From an uncultured Alphaproteobacteria bacterium (lineage in GTDB: Bacteria; Pseudomonadota; Alphaproteobacteria; RF32; CAG-239): 5,480 bases of DNA. The DNA lies in assembly GCA_944392185.1 (NCBI GenBank), contig CALXVW010000005.1:1-5480 (forward strand), read 5' to 3'. The position numbers and the translations under genes are program-made. Positions 5,421 through 5,480 of the stretch are shown piece after piece. The number at the start of each line of letters is the position of its first letter. Position 1 is the first letter of the stretch. The notes below the pieces were generated by a model. It worked only from the letters and a program-made list of their open reading frames with translations, was not told the DNA's origin and searched no databases.

Positions 5421-5465
5421 GAAAGCCCTCCCCCAAGAAGACGAGCCTCAAGCGATGTCTGATTG
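5421..5465. repeat. 45-bp REP-like repeat, copy 2
   Basis: Direct repeat of 5202-5246, 219 bp further on, with two changes (T to C at 5449, G to A at 5451). Both changes fall in or beside the apical loop; the outer pairings AGAC/GTCT and CAA/TTG are kept. Directly before it, GCCTAAGG (5413-5420) is the reverse complement of CCTTAGGC inside copy 1 (5227-5234). Confidence 0.75.
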
Positions 5466-5480
5466 TAACGCTGCTAAATA

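Larger units (their letters stand above)
5192..5480. other. Gene-free right end with repeats and hairpins
   Basis: No credible coding region is seen here. Two short overlapping reading frames (plus 5171-5362, minus 5125-5319) run through the repeat and the perfect hairpin and simply translate their palindromes; they lack convincing ribosome sites. The stretch holds two REP-like repeat copies, three terminator-like hairpins and a small GC hairpin (CGCC-TGC-GGCG, 5393-5403). The last 15 bases show nothing recognisable. Confidence 0.7.

Noticed and set aside
5202..5465. CRISPR array
   Set aside because: There are only two repeat copies, 174 bp apart, with no regular spacers or cas genes.
5202..5465. 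Integron attC or insertion-sequence ends
   Set aside because: The copies are direct, not inverted, no transposase or integrase is present, and the attC core sites were not seen.

Overview
The window reads as a piece of a moderately AT-rich alphaproteobacterial chromosome. The best clue is the flagellin, whose N-terminal core (SMRSNLLSLQN, NKVNSAIDNPSSYYTA, NRADDLNALLDSMGQA) is of the type found in Rhodospirillales/Azospirillum-like bacteria, including uncultured gut lineages. Taxonomy is inferred from memory of protein families and not from a search. No phage, IS, CRISPR, tRNA or rRNA gene is visible.

Layout. (1) Positions 1-1973, plus strand: a flagellin open at its 5' end, with a large predicted beta-helix domain inserted between the conserved N- and C-terminal flagellin segments. 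(2) 1997-2071: a bidirectional terminator and a small hairpin between convergent genes. (3) 2072-2404, minus: a small four-cysteine lipoprotein with its own sigma70-like promoter. (4) 2477-3358, minus: a DUF5131 (phage Gp37/Gp68-like, 'three-Cys-motif') protein with a cysteine-rich tail. (5) 3417-4483, plus: a two-gene operon of a thioredoxin-fold lipoprotein (CPHC) followed by a regulator made of two fused ArsR-type winged helices. (6) 4489-4515: a shared terminator. (7) 4518-5132, minus: a membrane-anchored flavodoxin-like protein. (8) 5192-5480: a gene-free stretch containing two near-identical copies of a 45-bp REP-like repeat, and between them three terminator-like hairpins, one a perfect 23-bp stem.

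How the parts may work together. The thioredoxin-fold lipoprotein, the tandem ArsR protein and the convergent flavodoxin suggest a small redox or thiol stress locus. Each half of the regulator has one cysteine at the same place in its last helix, which would allow a thiol switch controlling its own operon; this is inference. The flagellin and the DUF5131 gene show no functional link to that locus.

Most deserving a second look: the beta-helix flagellin and its base-composition shift, the single-chain double ArsR regulator, and the repeat/hairpin cluster at the right end.
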